Shown: positions 1-8,988 of the stretch, one piece after another | Position numbering within the stretch: the stretch's first letter is position 1 | How the letters are laid out: each line of letters starts with the position of its first letter | DNA from: Rhodococcus tukisamuensis NBRC 100609 | Lineage (GTDB): Bacteria > Actinomycetota > Actinomycetes > Mycobacteriales > Mycobacteriaceae | Direction: 5' to 3' | Length of the DNA stretch: 64,000 bases | Assembly: GCF_001894985.1 (NCBI RefSeq) | Contig: NZ_BCXG01000003.1 | Location: 62,001 to 126,000, forward strand | The notes under the pieces: generated by a model | What the model saw: only the letters and a program-made list of their open reading frames with translations | Told to the model about the DNA's origin: nothing | Database searches by the model: none | Translations under genes and position numbers: made by a program

Positions 1-572
1 GCCGGCGGCACCTCGAACGGCACCCGCGCCGCACCGAGGGTCTTCTTCGCCCGGGTGATCCGGGCCTGCACGGTGGCGGTCGGGACGAGGAACGCCCGGG
101 CGATCTCGTCGCTGGTCAGGCCGCCGATCACCCGCAGAGTGAGCGCCACCCTCGCCTCCTTCGACAGCACCGGGTGGCAGGAGACGAACATCAGCGCGAG
201 CACGTCGTCGTCGATCTGGTCCGGATCCCACAGCACGTCCCCCGCGCCGCGGGCGGGATCGGCGGGTGCGCCGCCCGCGACGACGCCGCCCTCGCCCAGG
301 TCGTGGGCGAGAGCGGCGTACCTCTCGTCGAGGGCGGAGCGACGGCGGAACGCGTCGATCGCGCGACGCCGGCCGACGGTGAGCAGCCACCCCGCGGGGT
401 TACGGGGCACGCCGTCGCGAGGCCAGGTCACCAGCGCTTCGGCGAGCGCCTCCTGGGCGAGGTCCTCGGACAGCGCGAAGTCGCCGGTGTACCGCGCGAG
501 CGCACCGACGATTCGCGCGGACTCGATCCGCCAGACGGCGGCGACGGCCTCACGGCCGGTGGGGTCGGCCAT
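1..572 (-). CDS. ECF42-type RNA polymerase sigma factor (5' part; C-terminus beyond window)
   Basis: Alternative sigma factor that would direct RNA polymerase to its own small regulon. The 190 visible residues start at an ATG (572) preceded by GGCAGG and read MADPTGREAVAAVWRIESAR, then a region-2 segment (SEDLAQEALAEAL), a region with GWLLTVGRRRAIDAFRRR, and a region-4 helix-turn-helix (LTSDEIARAFLVPTATVQAR). This layout, together with the YCII/DGPF gene 15 bp upstream on the same strand, is typical of the ECF42 group, whose members carry a long C-terminal TPR-like domain. That part lies outside the window. Family call is strong; the inducing signal is unknown for the group. Confidence 0.88.
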   Translation of the reverse strand, partial: MADPTGREAVAAVWRIESARIVGALARYTGDFALSEDLAQEALAEALVTWPRDGVPRNPAGWLLTVGRRRAIDAFRRRSALDERYAALAHDLGEGGVVAGGAPADPARGAGDVLWDPDQIDDDVLALMFVSCHPVLSKEARVALTLRVIGGLTSDEIARAFLVPTATVQARITRAKKTLGAARVPFEVPP

Positions 573-587
573 CGCCTGCCGGTCCGC

Positions 588-1007
588 TCAGAGCTGGCCG
601 GTGGCTTCGCGCCACGCCCGCTCCTTCTGGATCCACTCGTTGTCCTGCGGGAACTCGTCGACGGACGGGACCCGGCGGATCTCGGTCTTGAAGCCCGGCC
701 CCGCCGACGGGACCCGCTTGGCCCACTCGACCGCCTCCTCCTTCGACGCCACCTCGAGGATGTAGAAGCCGCCGAACAGTTCCTTGGTCTCGCCGTACGG
801 GCCGTCGGTGACCACCGGCGGGTCGGAGGAGTAGTCGACAACCACGCCCTCGGCGGCGTCGTCGAGCCCCTCCGCTGCCACCAGCACGCCCGCCCGGATC
901 AGCTCGTCGTTGAACCGGCCGACGGTCTCGAGCATCTCGTTCATGTCGGCGTTCGCCATCCCCGCGTAGGCCTCGTCCGTCGCGCGCATGATCAGCATGT
1001 ACTTCAT
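588..1007 (-). CDS. YCII-related / DGPF-domain protein, partner of ECF42 sigma factor
   Basis: A 139-residue protein starting MKYMLIMRATDEAYAGM, with the signature DGPYGETKELFGGFYILEV that defines the DGPF subgroup of YCII-like dimeric alpha/beta proteins. No enzyme activity has been established for this family; genes like it are co-transcribed with ECF42 sigma factors. The start ATG at 1007 follows a clear GGAGAG ribosome site. It lies immediately upstream of the sigma gene in the same transcript (15 bp gap). A candidate sigma-dependent promoter precedes it at 1061-1088, which suggests positive autoregulation. Confidence 0.9.
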   Translation of the reverse strand: MKYMLIMRATDEAYAGMANADMNEMLETVGRFNDELIRAGVLVAAEGLDDAAEGVVVDYSSDPPVVTDGPYGETKELFGGFYILEVASKEEAVEWAKRVPSAGPGFKTEIRRVPSVDEFPQDNEWIQKERAWREATGQL

Positions 1008-1060
1008 GGTTCTTCTCTCCCTCGGTTGCCGGGCCCTCCCTCGGACCCTCTCACCCATAG

Positions 1061-1088
1061 GTCGAACGGGAAATGCCGTGGATCGACA
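1061..1088 (-). promoter_or_regulatory. Candidate ECF42-dependent promoter of the YCII-sigma operon
   Basis: Reading the minus strand there is TGTCGA (1088-1083), then 18 bases, then CGAC (1064-1061). As I remember it, ECF42 target promoters carry TGTCGA at -35 and a CGA/TC-type -10. The predicted start of transcription would lie about 45 bases before the YCII ATG. The match is by eye and the -10 is short, so this is a moderate call. Confidence 0.5.
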
Positions 1089-1100
1089 CCCCCGTCGATC
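1081..1100. promoter_or_regulatory. Inverted repeat in the YCII/LysR divergent region
   Basis: GATCGAC, six bases (ACCCCC), then GTCGATC: a perfect 7-bp inverted repeat. It lies between the divergent YCII-sigma operon and the LysR gene and overlaps the candidate -35 of the former. It could be an operator, or chance symmetry created by the TGTCGA element. Confidence 0.35.
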
Positions 1101-1161
1101 TTCTTTCCCCGTCGAAGCCCGGCCCGGTCGCGACACGCGCGGCGGCCGATAGATTTGGGCC

Positions 1162-2166
1162 ATGGACCTGCGCCAGATGGAGTACTTCCTCGCGGTCGTC
1201 GACTTCGGTGGGGTGACCCGCGCCGCCGCGCAGTTGCGGGTGGCGCAGCCGTCGCTCTCGCAGGCGGTGCGCAAGCTCGAGAAGGACCTGGGTACCGAGT
1301 TGTTCCACCGCGTCGGCCGCGGGCTCGTCCTCTCCCCCGCCGGTGAGGCGCTCGTGGGTCCCGCCCGCGCCATCCTGCGCGACGTGGAATCGGCGGAGAA
1401 CGCCGTGCGCGACGTCGGCGCGATGCGCGGCGGCCGCATCGACATCGCCTCGCTGTCCGACCTGTCCTCCGACCCGCTGTCGGTGTGGGTCGCCAAGTTC
1501 CGGCAGCAGTACCCGAACGTGCGCTTCCACATCGAGGAGCGCGACGAGACCGCCGACGTGGTCTCGCTCGTCCGGTCCGGTGCCTGCGAGCTGGGCATCC
1601 TGTCGCTGCCCCTGCCGACCGACGAACTGGTGGGCGAGGAGCTGATCGACCAGCAGCTGGTGCTGGTGTGCCCGCCGGGCACCGAATCGCGCTGGCCCGA
1701 CCCGGTGCCGATCAAGGAGCTCTCGCGCGTCCCGTTCGTCATGGGCGAGCGCGGCACCGCGACCCGGGACTTCATCGACCGGTCGCTGCGGATGCACGGC
1801 GTCGAGCCGGACGTCGCGGTGGAGGTGCGCCAGCGTGGCGCCGTGCTGCCGATCGTCCTGGCCGGCGGTGGGGTGTCGATCGTCGCGCTCCGCACCGGGC
1901 TCGACGCGCTGCCGCGCGGCGGAGTGGTGCGTGAACTCATGCCGCGGCTGACCCGCCGGATGGGTGTGGTCCGTCGGCCCGGGCGGACGTCCGCGGCCTC
2001 GACGGCGTTCCTGGCGTGCGCCCGGGACTCGTTCGGGGAGTTCGCCGAGTCCGTCGTCGGCCATATGACCCTCGGCCGGTCGTTGGTCGAGGCCGCGAGG
2101 CTGACCCGGGACGCCGGCGACCGCCAGATGCGCGAGCACAATGCCCGGGCCGACCTCGATTCATAG
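1162..2166 (+). CDS. LysR-family transcriptional regulator
   Basis: A 334-residue LysR-type regulator, the usual family length. The N-terminal winged helix-turn-helix is at residues 1-60, with the helix at about 18-37 (VTRAAAQLRVAQPSLSQAVR); an effector-binding domain follows at about 88-300. It precedes the MFS/beta-oxidation operon on the same strand, and an inverted repeat typical of LysR boxes sits just after its stop codon. It is therefore the likely inducer-responsive activator of that operon. There is no ribosome site before the ATG, but TAGATT at 1150-1155 is placed so that transcription could begin at the ATG (leaderless message). The inducer is probably the transported acid or its CoA ester. 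Confidence 0.92.
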   Translation: MDLRQMEYFLAVVDFGGVTRAAAQLRVAQPSLSQAVRKLEKDLGTELFHRVGRGLVLSPAGEALVGPARAILRDVESAENAVRDVGAMRGGRIDIASLSDLSSDPLSVWVAKFRQQYPNVRFHIEERDETADVVSLVRSGACELGILSLPLPTDELVGEELIDQQLVLVCPPGTESRWPDPVPIKELSRVPFVMGERGTATRDFIDRSLRMHGVEPDVAVEVRQRGAVLPIVLAGGGVSIVALRTGLDALPRGGVVRELMPRLTRRMGVVRRPGRTSAASTAFLACARDSFGEFAESVVGHMTLGRSLVEAARLTRDAGDRQMREHNARADLDS

Positions 2167-2170
2167 GCAA

Positions 2171-2187
2171 TTGCAGTATTTCTGCAA
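2171..2187. promoter_or_regulatory. LysR-type operator upstream of the catabolic operon
   Basis: TTGCAG-TATTT-CTGCAA is a perfect 6-5-6 inverted repeat fitting the T-N11-A LysR box. It is centred about 56 bases upstream of the start predicted from the promoter at 2200-2228, a position typical of LysR activation sites. Confidence 0.6.
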
Positions 2188-2199
2188 CATTTTTTGTCT

Positions 2200-2228
2200 T
2201 TGACCCAATCGGTCGCTGCACTTTCAAT
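2200..2228 (+). promoter_or_regulatory. Sigma-A-like promoter of the MFS / beta-oxidation operon
   Basis: TTGACC (2200-2205), 17-bp spacer, TTCAAT (2223-2228). The -10 is imperfect, as expected for a promoter that needs an activator. It leads into the MFS transporter gene at 2348. Confidence 0.5.
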
Positions 2229-2347
2229 GGTGTGTACCCGATCACACCGCCGCGGCGCGACTGACGATCCACACAGGCAGTCACCTTCCGGTCCTGGCCC
2301 ACATGCACGCCGCCGGTGTCCCCATCGTTTCCTCCGAAGGGACCACC

Positions 2348-3685
2348 ATGACTCAAACCACCGCGCCGCCGATCGCCGCGACGTCACCACCGAAGCCGAC
2401 GAACAAGCGGCGTGCCTGGATCGTCGTCGGCCTCCTGGTCCTCTTCATGCTCATCAACCACGCCGACAAATCCGTCATCGCGTTCGCCGGTGTCCAGATC
2501 CAGCAGGACCTGGGGCTGAGCTCGCAGCAGTTCGGCCTCCTGCAGAGCAGCTTCTTCTGGCTGTTCGCGGCCGGCGCGCTGTTCTTCGGCTGGCTCTCCT
2601 CGCGGGTGAACCTCCGCTGGCTGCTCGCCGGCCTGATGCTGACCTGGGTCGCCACCATGATCCCGCTGCTCGGCACGGTCAGCTTCGGCGTCCTCATCGC
2701 CTGCCGGGTGATCCTCGGATTCGCCGAGGGTCCCGCGTTCGCACTGGCCAACCACGCCGCGCACTCCTGGTTCCCACCGGAGAAGCGGGCGATGGCCGGC
2801 GGCTTCGTCTCCTCGGGCGCCTCGATCGGCACCCTGATCGCCGCACCGACCCTCACCTTCATCATCTCCAGGTGGAGCTGGCACGCCGCGTTCTACGTGC
2901 TGATCGCGATGGGCATCCTGTGGGCGGTGGCCTGGCTGATTTTCGGCCGCACCGCCGGTGACGACGGCGAGGCCCCGGTCTCGACGGTCGTGGTCGAGAC
3001 GGTCGATGCCCCGTACAAGGCGATTCTCAAGACCGGCACCGTCGTCGGCATCGCCATCCTGATGTTCAGCTCGTACTGGTCGACCACGCTGAAGATCGCC
3101 TGGCTGCCCGTCTACCTCCAGGAAGGCCTGGGCTACGACACGGCCACCACCGGTCAGCTGATGATGCTGCCCTACGGGCTCGCCGCCATCGGCGCCATCG
3201 CCGCCGGCTGGTTCTCCGGACGGCTGGTCGCGCGGGGCGTCTCCCGCCGGATCGCCCGCGGCTACCTCAGCGCGGTGCTCGTCGCCGGCGCCGGCCTGTC
3301 GATGGCCGGGTTCACCTTCCTCCAGCAGGGTATGCCGCAGCTGATCCTGATCGCCCTCGCGTTCTCGCTGAACACCGCGGCCTTCGGCGTCGCACTCTCG
3401 GCGATCGCCGACGTGGTCCAGGCAAAGAAGCGCGGGATGGTGCTCGGCATGCTCTCGGCCGTCGCGAGCATCTCCGGGATGGTGGCACCGCTGGTGCTCG
3501 GCTTCGCCGTCGGCTCGTCCGTCGACAAGATCACCGGTTACGCGATCGGATTCCAGTCCAGCGGCGCCCTGATGATCGTCGGCGCGGTGATCGCCGTGTT
3601 CCTGGTCAACCCCGAGCGCGACATCGCCGTCATCCGCCGCCGCGTCGAACAAGCCGCACGGCCCAGTGTCGAGGAGACAGCATGA
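2348..3685 (+). CDS. MFS transporter, anion:cation symporter (ACS) type
   Basis: A 445-residue inner-membrane transporter with 12 predicted hydrophobic segments, starting RRAWIVVGLLVLFMLINHAD. The NHADKSVIAFAG segment after helix 1 and RVILGFAEGPAFALANHAA in helix 4 resemble the ACS family, which takes up organic anions with protons. The ATG at 2348 was chosen over an upstream ATG at 2303 because GAAGGGA lies 5 bases before it and the extra 15 residues look non-coding. First gene of the operon; its stop overlaps the next start (ATGA). Likely imports the acid that the following enzymes degrade. Substrate unknown. Confidence 0.9.
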   Translation: MTQTTAPPIAATSPPKPTNKRRAWIVVGLLVLFMLINHADKSVIAFAGVQIQQDLGLSSQQFGLLQSSFFWLFAAGALFFGWLSSRVNLRWLLAGLMLTWVATMIPLLGTVSFGVLIACRVILGFAEGPAFALANHAAHSWFPPEKRAMAGGFVSSGASIGTLIAAPTLTFIISRWSWHAAFYVLIAMGILWAVAWLIFGRTAGDDGEAPVSTVVVETVDAPYKAILKTGTVVGIAILMFSSYWSTTLKIAWLPVYLQEGLGYDTATTGQLMMLPYGLAAIGAIAAGWFSGRLVARGVSRRIARGYLSAVLVAGAGLSMAGFTFLQQGMPQLILIALAFSLNTAAFGVALSAIADVVQAKKRGMVLGMLSAVASISGMVAPLVLGFAVGSSVDKITGYAIGFQSSGALMIVGAVIAVFLVNPERDIAVIRRRVEQAARPSVEETA

Positions 3686-4872
3686 TCGTCAACAAGCCCC
3701 TGGACGGCGTTCGCGTCGTCGACTTCGGACAGTTCATCGCTGCCCCGGCCGCGACCCAGATTCTCGTCGACCTCGGCGCCGACGTGATCAAGGTCGAGCC
3801 GCTACACGGCGAGTCCGCCCGCGGCATCGGTCCGGCCGGCGAGGCCATGCTGCAGAACTACAACCGCGGCAAGCGGGCCATCGCGCTTGACCTGAAGGAC
3901 CCGAAGGCACAGGAGATCGCCCGGAAGCTGATCGCCGGCGCCGACATCGTGGTGCAGAACCTGCGCCCGGGCGTCATGGAGTCGTTCGGGCTCGGCGCCG
4001 AGGATGTCCTGGCGGCCCACCCGTGGATGGTCTACGCCACCGTCAGCGGATTCGGCCTGCACGGACCGTCGAAGTACCGGCCCGGGCTCGATATCGCGGC
4101 GCAGGCCGAGAGCGGCATGATGTGGGTCACCGGCGAGGCCGACAGCGAGCCGCAGAAGGTCGGCTCCCAGATCGTCGACGCGGCTTCGGGTTACGTCTGC
4201 GCGCAGGCGATCCTCGCGGCCTACGTGCGCCGGCTCCGCACCGGCGAGGGCGACACCGTCGAGGTCTCGCTGCTCGAGGTCGCGATCCACCTGCAGGGCA
4301 CGAACTGGGGCCAGTACCTGATAACCGGCGAGGAGCCCGTGCGCAAGGGCAACGGACAGCCCAGCATCGCCCCCGCCGCGGACGTGATGACGACCAAGGA
4401 CGGCAGCCTCGTCCTGTCCGCCTACTCCGACGGGCACTTCAGCCGGCTGTGCCGCCTCATCGGGCGTCCCGACGTGGCCGAGGACCCGCGCTTCGCGAGC
4501 AACACACTGCGGGTGGCGAACCGGAAGGCGATGCTCGTCGAACTGCGCGGCGCGTTCGGGGCGATGACGAGCGACGAGGCCATGGAGCTCCTGACCACCA
4601 ACGGCGTTGTCGCGGGCAGGATCAACACCTACCCCGAGGCCATGCGGAGCGCCGATGTCGAGGCGTCCGGGTTGTTCATCGAGGTCAGCGGAACCGACGG
4701 GGTGTCGAACACCGCCCTCGGTTCGCCCTGGCACCTGGGCAGCATGCCCAAGCTCTCGACCGAGGGCGACCCGGATCTCGGCCAGCACAGCGCCGAACTG
4801 CTCACCGAGCTCGGCTACCCCGCCGACGAGGTCGACGCACTCGTCGCCGACAAGGTCGTCGGCATCCGCTGA
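3682..4872 (+). CDS. CaiB/BaiF family (class III) CoA-transferase
   Basis: A 396-residue family III CoA-transferase that would move CoA from a donor thioester to a carboxylic acid. The N-terminus (DGVRVVDFGQFIAAPAATQI, then LGADVIKVEP) is the CoA-binding Rossmann part. Asp137 in RPGLDIAAQAESGM aligns with the catalytic aspartate that forms the glutamyl/aspartyl-CoA anhydride in this family. Translationally coupled to the MFS gene (ATGA). No acyl-CoA ligase is present in the operon, so this enzyme is the likely activation step. The donor CoA is not apparent. Confidence 0.9.
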   Translation: MIVNKPLDGVRVVDFGQFIAAPAATQILVDLGADVIKVEPLHGESARGIGPAGEAMLQNYNRGKRAIALDLKDPKAQEIARKLIAGADIVVQNLRPGVMESFGLGAEDVLAAHPWMVYATVSGFGLHGPSKYRPGLDIAAQAESGMMWVTGEADSEPQKVGSQIVDAASGYVCAQAILAAYVRRLRTGEGDTVEVSLLEVAIHLQGTNWGQYLITGEEPVRKGNGQPSIAPAADVMTTKDGSLVLSAYSDGHFSRLCRLIGRPDVAEDPRFASNTLRVANRKAMLVELRGAFGAMTSDEAMELLTTNGVVAGRINTYPEAMRSADVEASGLFIEVSGTDGVSNTALGSPWHLGSMPKLSTEGDPDLGQHSAELLTELGYPADEVDALVADKVVGIR

Positions 4873-4921
4873 CCACCGGCACCCACCTGCCGCCATCCAC
4901 ACTTTCGAAGAGGGAAACACC

Positions 4922-6070
4922 ATGCAGCGCAGCATCTTCACCGAAGAACACGACGCCTTCCGCGACTCCGTCCGCCAGTTCATCGCCAAGGAGATCACCC
5001 CGAACCTGCCCGACTGGGAGGCCGCCGGTTCCATCCCCCGCGACTTCTACAAGAAGACGGCGGAGATCGGCATCAACGGCCTGCAGGTGCCCGAGCAGTA
5101 CGGCGGCGGCGGCATCGACAGCTTCCTGTTCAACACCGTCGTCTACGAGGAGATCGGTTACGCCGCAGCCTCTCTCGGCGGGTTCCAGGTGCACCTGAAC
5201 ACCGTGCTGCCGTACTTCCTCGAGTACGCCAACGAGGAGCAGCGCGACCGCTGGTTCCCCGGCTTCGCCGACGGCGGCCTGGTCAGCGCGATCGCCATGA
5301 CCGAGCCCGGCATCGGTTCCGACCTGGCCGGCGTCACCACCACCGCCGTCCGCGACGGCGACGACTTCATCCTCAACGGCAACAAGACCTTCATCACCGG
5401 CGGCATCAACGCCGACCTGGTGATCGTGGTGGCGCGCACCTCGAAGGATCCCGAGAACCGCCGCAAGGGCCTGTCGCTGCTGGTCGTCGAGGGTGACATG
5501 CCCGGCTTCATCCGCGGTCGCAACCTGCACAAGATCGGCATGAAGTCGTCCGACACCGCCGAGCTGACGTTCGACAACGTCCGCGTGCCGGCCCGGAACC
5601 TGCTCGGCGAGGAGGGCAAGGCGTTCGGCATGCTCGCCCACAACCTGCCGCAGGAGCGACTCTCGATCGCGATCACCGGCCTGGCCACCGCCACCGCCGC
5701 CGTGAACCTCGCCATCTACTACGCCAAGGAGCGCCTGGTGTTCGGCAAGCCGCTGGCCGACTTCCAGAACACCAAGTTCGTGCTCGCCGAGTGTGCGACG
5801 GAACTGCAGGCCGGGCAGGCGCTGGTCGACCAGGCGCTGATCGCGCTGGACGCCGGCACCCTCACCCCCGCCGACGCCGCCAAGGTGAAGCTGTTCTGCA
5901 CGGAGATGCAGGCCCGGGTCATCGACAAGTGCCTGCAGGTGCACGGTGGCTACGGCTACATGAGCGAGTACCCGATCGCACGCCTGTACGCCGACGCCCG
6001 GGTCACCCGGATCTTCGGCGGCACCAGCGAGGTCATGAAGAGCGTCATCTCGAAGTCGATGGGCCTGTAG
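4922..6070 (+). CDS. Acyl-CoA dehydrogenase (long-chain/isovaleryl-type)
   Basis: A 382-residue FAD-dependent acyl-CoA dehydrogenase, the normal size. FAD-binding region AMTEPGIGSDLAGV and NGNKTFITGGINADL lie at about residues 125-165. The usual medium-chain catalytic Glu position reads IFGGTSEV and lacks Glu. Glu245 in LPQERLSI occupies the alternative catalytic position used by long-chain and isovaleryl-CoA dehydrogenases. The ATG at 4922 follows GAGGGAAA. It performs the alpha,beta-desaturation step of the pathway. Confidence 0.92.
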   Translation: MQRSIFTEEHDAFRDSVRQFIAKEITPNLPDWEAAGSIPRDFYKKTAEIGINGLQVPEQYGGGGIDSFLFNTVVYEEIGYAAASLGGFQVHLNTVLPYFLEYANEEQRDRWFPGFADGGLVSAIAMTEPGIGSDLAGVTTTAVRDGDDFILNGNKTFITGGINADLVIVVARTSKDPENRRKGLSLLVVEGDMPGFIRGRNLHKIGMKSSDTAELTFDNVRVPARNLLGEEGKAFGMLAHNLPQERLSIAITGLATATAAVNLAIYYAKERLVFGKPLADFQNTKFVLAECATELQAGQALVDQALIALDAGTLTPADAAKVKLFCTEMQARVIDKCLQVHGGYGYMSEYPIARLYADARVTRIFGGTSEVMKSVISKSMGL

Positions 6071-6152
6071 GCATCCCATCCGGCCCCGGCGGGCCACACC
6101 CCGTTCCCATCCCGGACGCCCCGCGCCCGGACCGCATCGAAGGATCATCGAC

Positions 6153-6917
6153 ATGCAGATCAAGGACACCAACGCCGTAATCACGGGCGGCGCATCCGGA
6201 CTCGGACTGGCCACCGCAACCCGCCTGGTCGAGGCGGGCGCCACCGTCACCCTGCTCGACCTCCCCGGCTCGGCCGGGGCCGAGCAGGCCGCGGCGCTGG
6301 GCCCGGCCGCGAAGTTCGTCCCGACCGACGTGACCGACTCCGACGCGGTCGCCGCGGCGTTCGCCGCCGCCGCCGAGCGCGGCCCGGTGCGATCCGTCGT
6401 GCACTGCGCCGGTCGCGGCCGGCCCATGCGCATCCTCGACAAGGCCGGCAAGGCCACCGACCTCGAGCCGTTCGAGTCGGTCATCCGGCTCAACGTCATC
6501 GGCACGTTCAACGTGCTGCGGTTCGCGGCCGAGGCGATGGCGAAGAACGAACTCCTCGACGGCGACCGGGGCGCGATTGTGCTGACCGCCTCCGTCGCCG
6601 CCTACGAGGGGCAGATCGGGCAGATCAACTACGCCACCTCCAAGGCCGGTGTGGTGGGCATGACGCTGCCGGCGGCCCGCGACCTCGCCGGCGTCGCGAT
6701 CCGGGTGTGCACCATCGCGCCCGGCGTCTTCGCGACGCCCCTGCTTCTCAACGCCCGCGACGACATCCGTGACGCGCTGGCCGCCTCGGTACCGCACCCG
6801 CAGCGGCTCGGCGAGCCCTCCGAGTTCGCCGCGCTGGCCGCGCACATCATCGAGAACGGCATGCTCAACGGCGAGACGATCCGCCTCGACGGCGCGATCC
6901 GGATGGCCCCGCGGTGA
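6153..6917 (+). CDS. SDR 3-hydroxyacyl-CoA dehydrogenase (HSD10-like)
   Basis: A 254-residue short-chain dehydrogenase. The NAD-binding glycine motif TGGASGLG is at residues 11-18; the catalytic Ser is in LTASVAAYEG, and the Tyr/Lys pair is in INYATSKAG. Overall it resembles type-2 3-hydroxyacyl-CoA dehydrogenases, which oxidise 2-methyl-3-hydroxyacyl-CoA and steroid alcohols. AAGGA lies 8 bases before the ATG. Its stop overlaps the next start. In context it oxidises the 3-hydroxyacyl-CoA made by the hydratase. Confidence 0.88.
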   Translation: MQIKDTNAVITGGASGLGLATATRLVEAGATVTLLDLPGSAGAEQAAALGPAAKFVPTDVTDSDAVAAAFAAAAERGPVRSVVHCAGRGRPMRILDKAGKATDLEPFESVIRLNVIGTFNVLRFAAEAMAKNELLDGDRGAIVLTASVAAYEGQIGQINYATSKAGVVGMTLPAARDLAGVAIRVCTIAPGVFATPLLLNARDDIRDALAASVPHPQRLGEPSEFAALAAHIIENGMLNGETIRLDGAIRMAPR

Positions 6918-7693
6918 CCGACGCGGTACCCGCACCGGTCGTGTTGACCGCGCGGGTGGGACCGGTCCTGGTGATCACGCTCAACCGCCCGCAGGCCCGC
7001 AACGCGGTCGACCGTGAGGTCGCACAGGCGGTCGCCGCGGCGGTCGACCTGCTCGACACCGACCCGGGCCTGCGGGTCGGCGTGCTCACCGGATCGGGCG
7101 GAAACTTCTGCGCCGGAATGGATCTCAAGGCCTTCCTGCGGGGGGAAAGTCCCCGCATCGAGGGTCGAGGATTCGCCGGACTGGTCGAGGCCCCGCCGAG
7201 CAAGCCGCTCATCGCGGCCGTCGAGGGAAGCGCCCTCGCCGGCGGCTTCGAGATCGTGCTGGCCGCCGACCTCGTCGTCGCCGCTCCGACCGCGACGTTC
7301 GGCCTGCCCGAGGTCCGGCGCGGCCTGGTGGCCGCGGCGGGCGGGCTCACCCGGCTGCCGGCGCGACTGCCCCGGGCCATCGCGCTGGAGATGGTGCTCA
7401 CCGGCAAGGCGATGACCGCCGCGCAGCTGCACCCGCTCGGCCTGGTCAACCGCCTCGCCCCCGAGTCCGCGGTGCTGGCGGCCGCGATCGAGCTCGCCGA
7501 GGAGATCGCCGCCAACGGACCGCTCGCGGTCCAGGCCAGCAAGCGGGTCGTCGACGAGTCCCCGGCCTGGCCGGTTGCGGAGCACTTCGAACGGACCCGG
7601 CAGATCGTGATGCCGGTGTTCGGCTCCAACGACGCGCGGGAGGGGGCGGCCGCGTTCACCGAACGCCGCGCCCCGATCTGGACCGCGACGTGA
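6914..7693 (+). CDS. Enoyl-CoA hydratase/isomerase (crotonase family)
   Basis: A 259-residue crotonase. The oxyanion-hole motif is NFCAGMDLKAF; both acid/base glutamates are present, in GGFEIVLAADLV and in GLPEVRRGLVAAAGG. With both Glu residues it is expected to hydrate the enoyl-CoA rather than only isomerise it. The start is a GTG overlapping the preceding stop (GTGA), so it is translationally coupled to the SDR gene. Confidence 0.9.
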   Translation: MTDAVPAPVVLTARVGPVLVITLNRPQARNAVDREVAQAVAAAVDLLDTDPGLRVGVLTGSGGNFCAGMDLKAFLRGESPRIEGRGFAGLVEAPPSKPLIAAVEGSALAGGFEIVLAADLVVAAPTATFGLPEVRRGLVAAAGGLTRLPARLPRAIALEMVLTGKAMTAAQLHPLGLVNRLAPESAVLAAAIELAEEIAANGPLAVQASKRVVDESPAWPVAEHFERTRQIVMPVFGSNDAREGAAAFTERRAPIWTAT

Positions 7694-7723
7694 TCACCGA
7701 GAACGACAGAACAGGAACACACC

Positions 7724-8887
<1,164 letters not shown>

Positions 8888-8890
8888 CCC

Positions 8891-8927
8891 GGTGTCCCGC
8901 GCGGGCGTGCCCTCCGCGCGGGACACC
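8891..8927 (+). terminator. Terminator of the catabolic operon
   Basis: A perfect 14-bp stem (GGTGTCCCGCGCGG / CCGCGCGGGACACC) with a 9-base loop, just after the thiolase stop. No T-run follows, which is common in actinobacteria. Confidence 0.75.
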
Positions 8928-8952
8928 ACCCCCGGCATCGACGGTCGCGCGG

Positions 8953-8983
8953 TTGACACCAGTTGTCCTGCTGCCCCTTACTT
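8953..8983 (+). promoter_or_regulatory. Promoter of a leaderless SDR gene
   Basis: A perfect TTGACA -35 (8953-8958), then a 17-18 bp spacer and CTTACT/TTACTT as -10 (8977-8983). The predicted start coincides with the GTG at 8989, which has no ribosome site. Confidence 0.5.
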
Positions 8984-8988
8984 GTCGA

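Noticed and set aside
4922-6070. Inactive acyl-CoA dehydrogenase (Glu missing in the IFGGT motif)
   Set aside because: The alternative catalytic Glu in LPQERL is present, as in isovaleryl- and long-chain-type enzymes.
8953-8988. Upstream TTG start of the SDR gene
   Set aside because: It lies in a perfect -35 element and the added residues are not typical of an SDR N-terminus.
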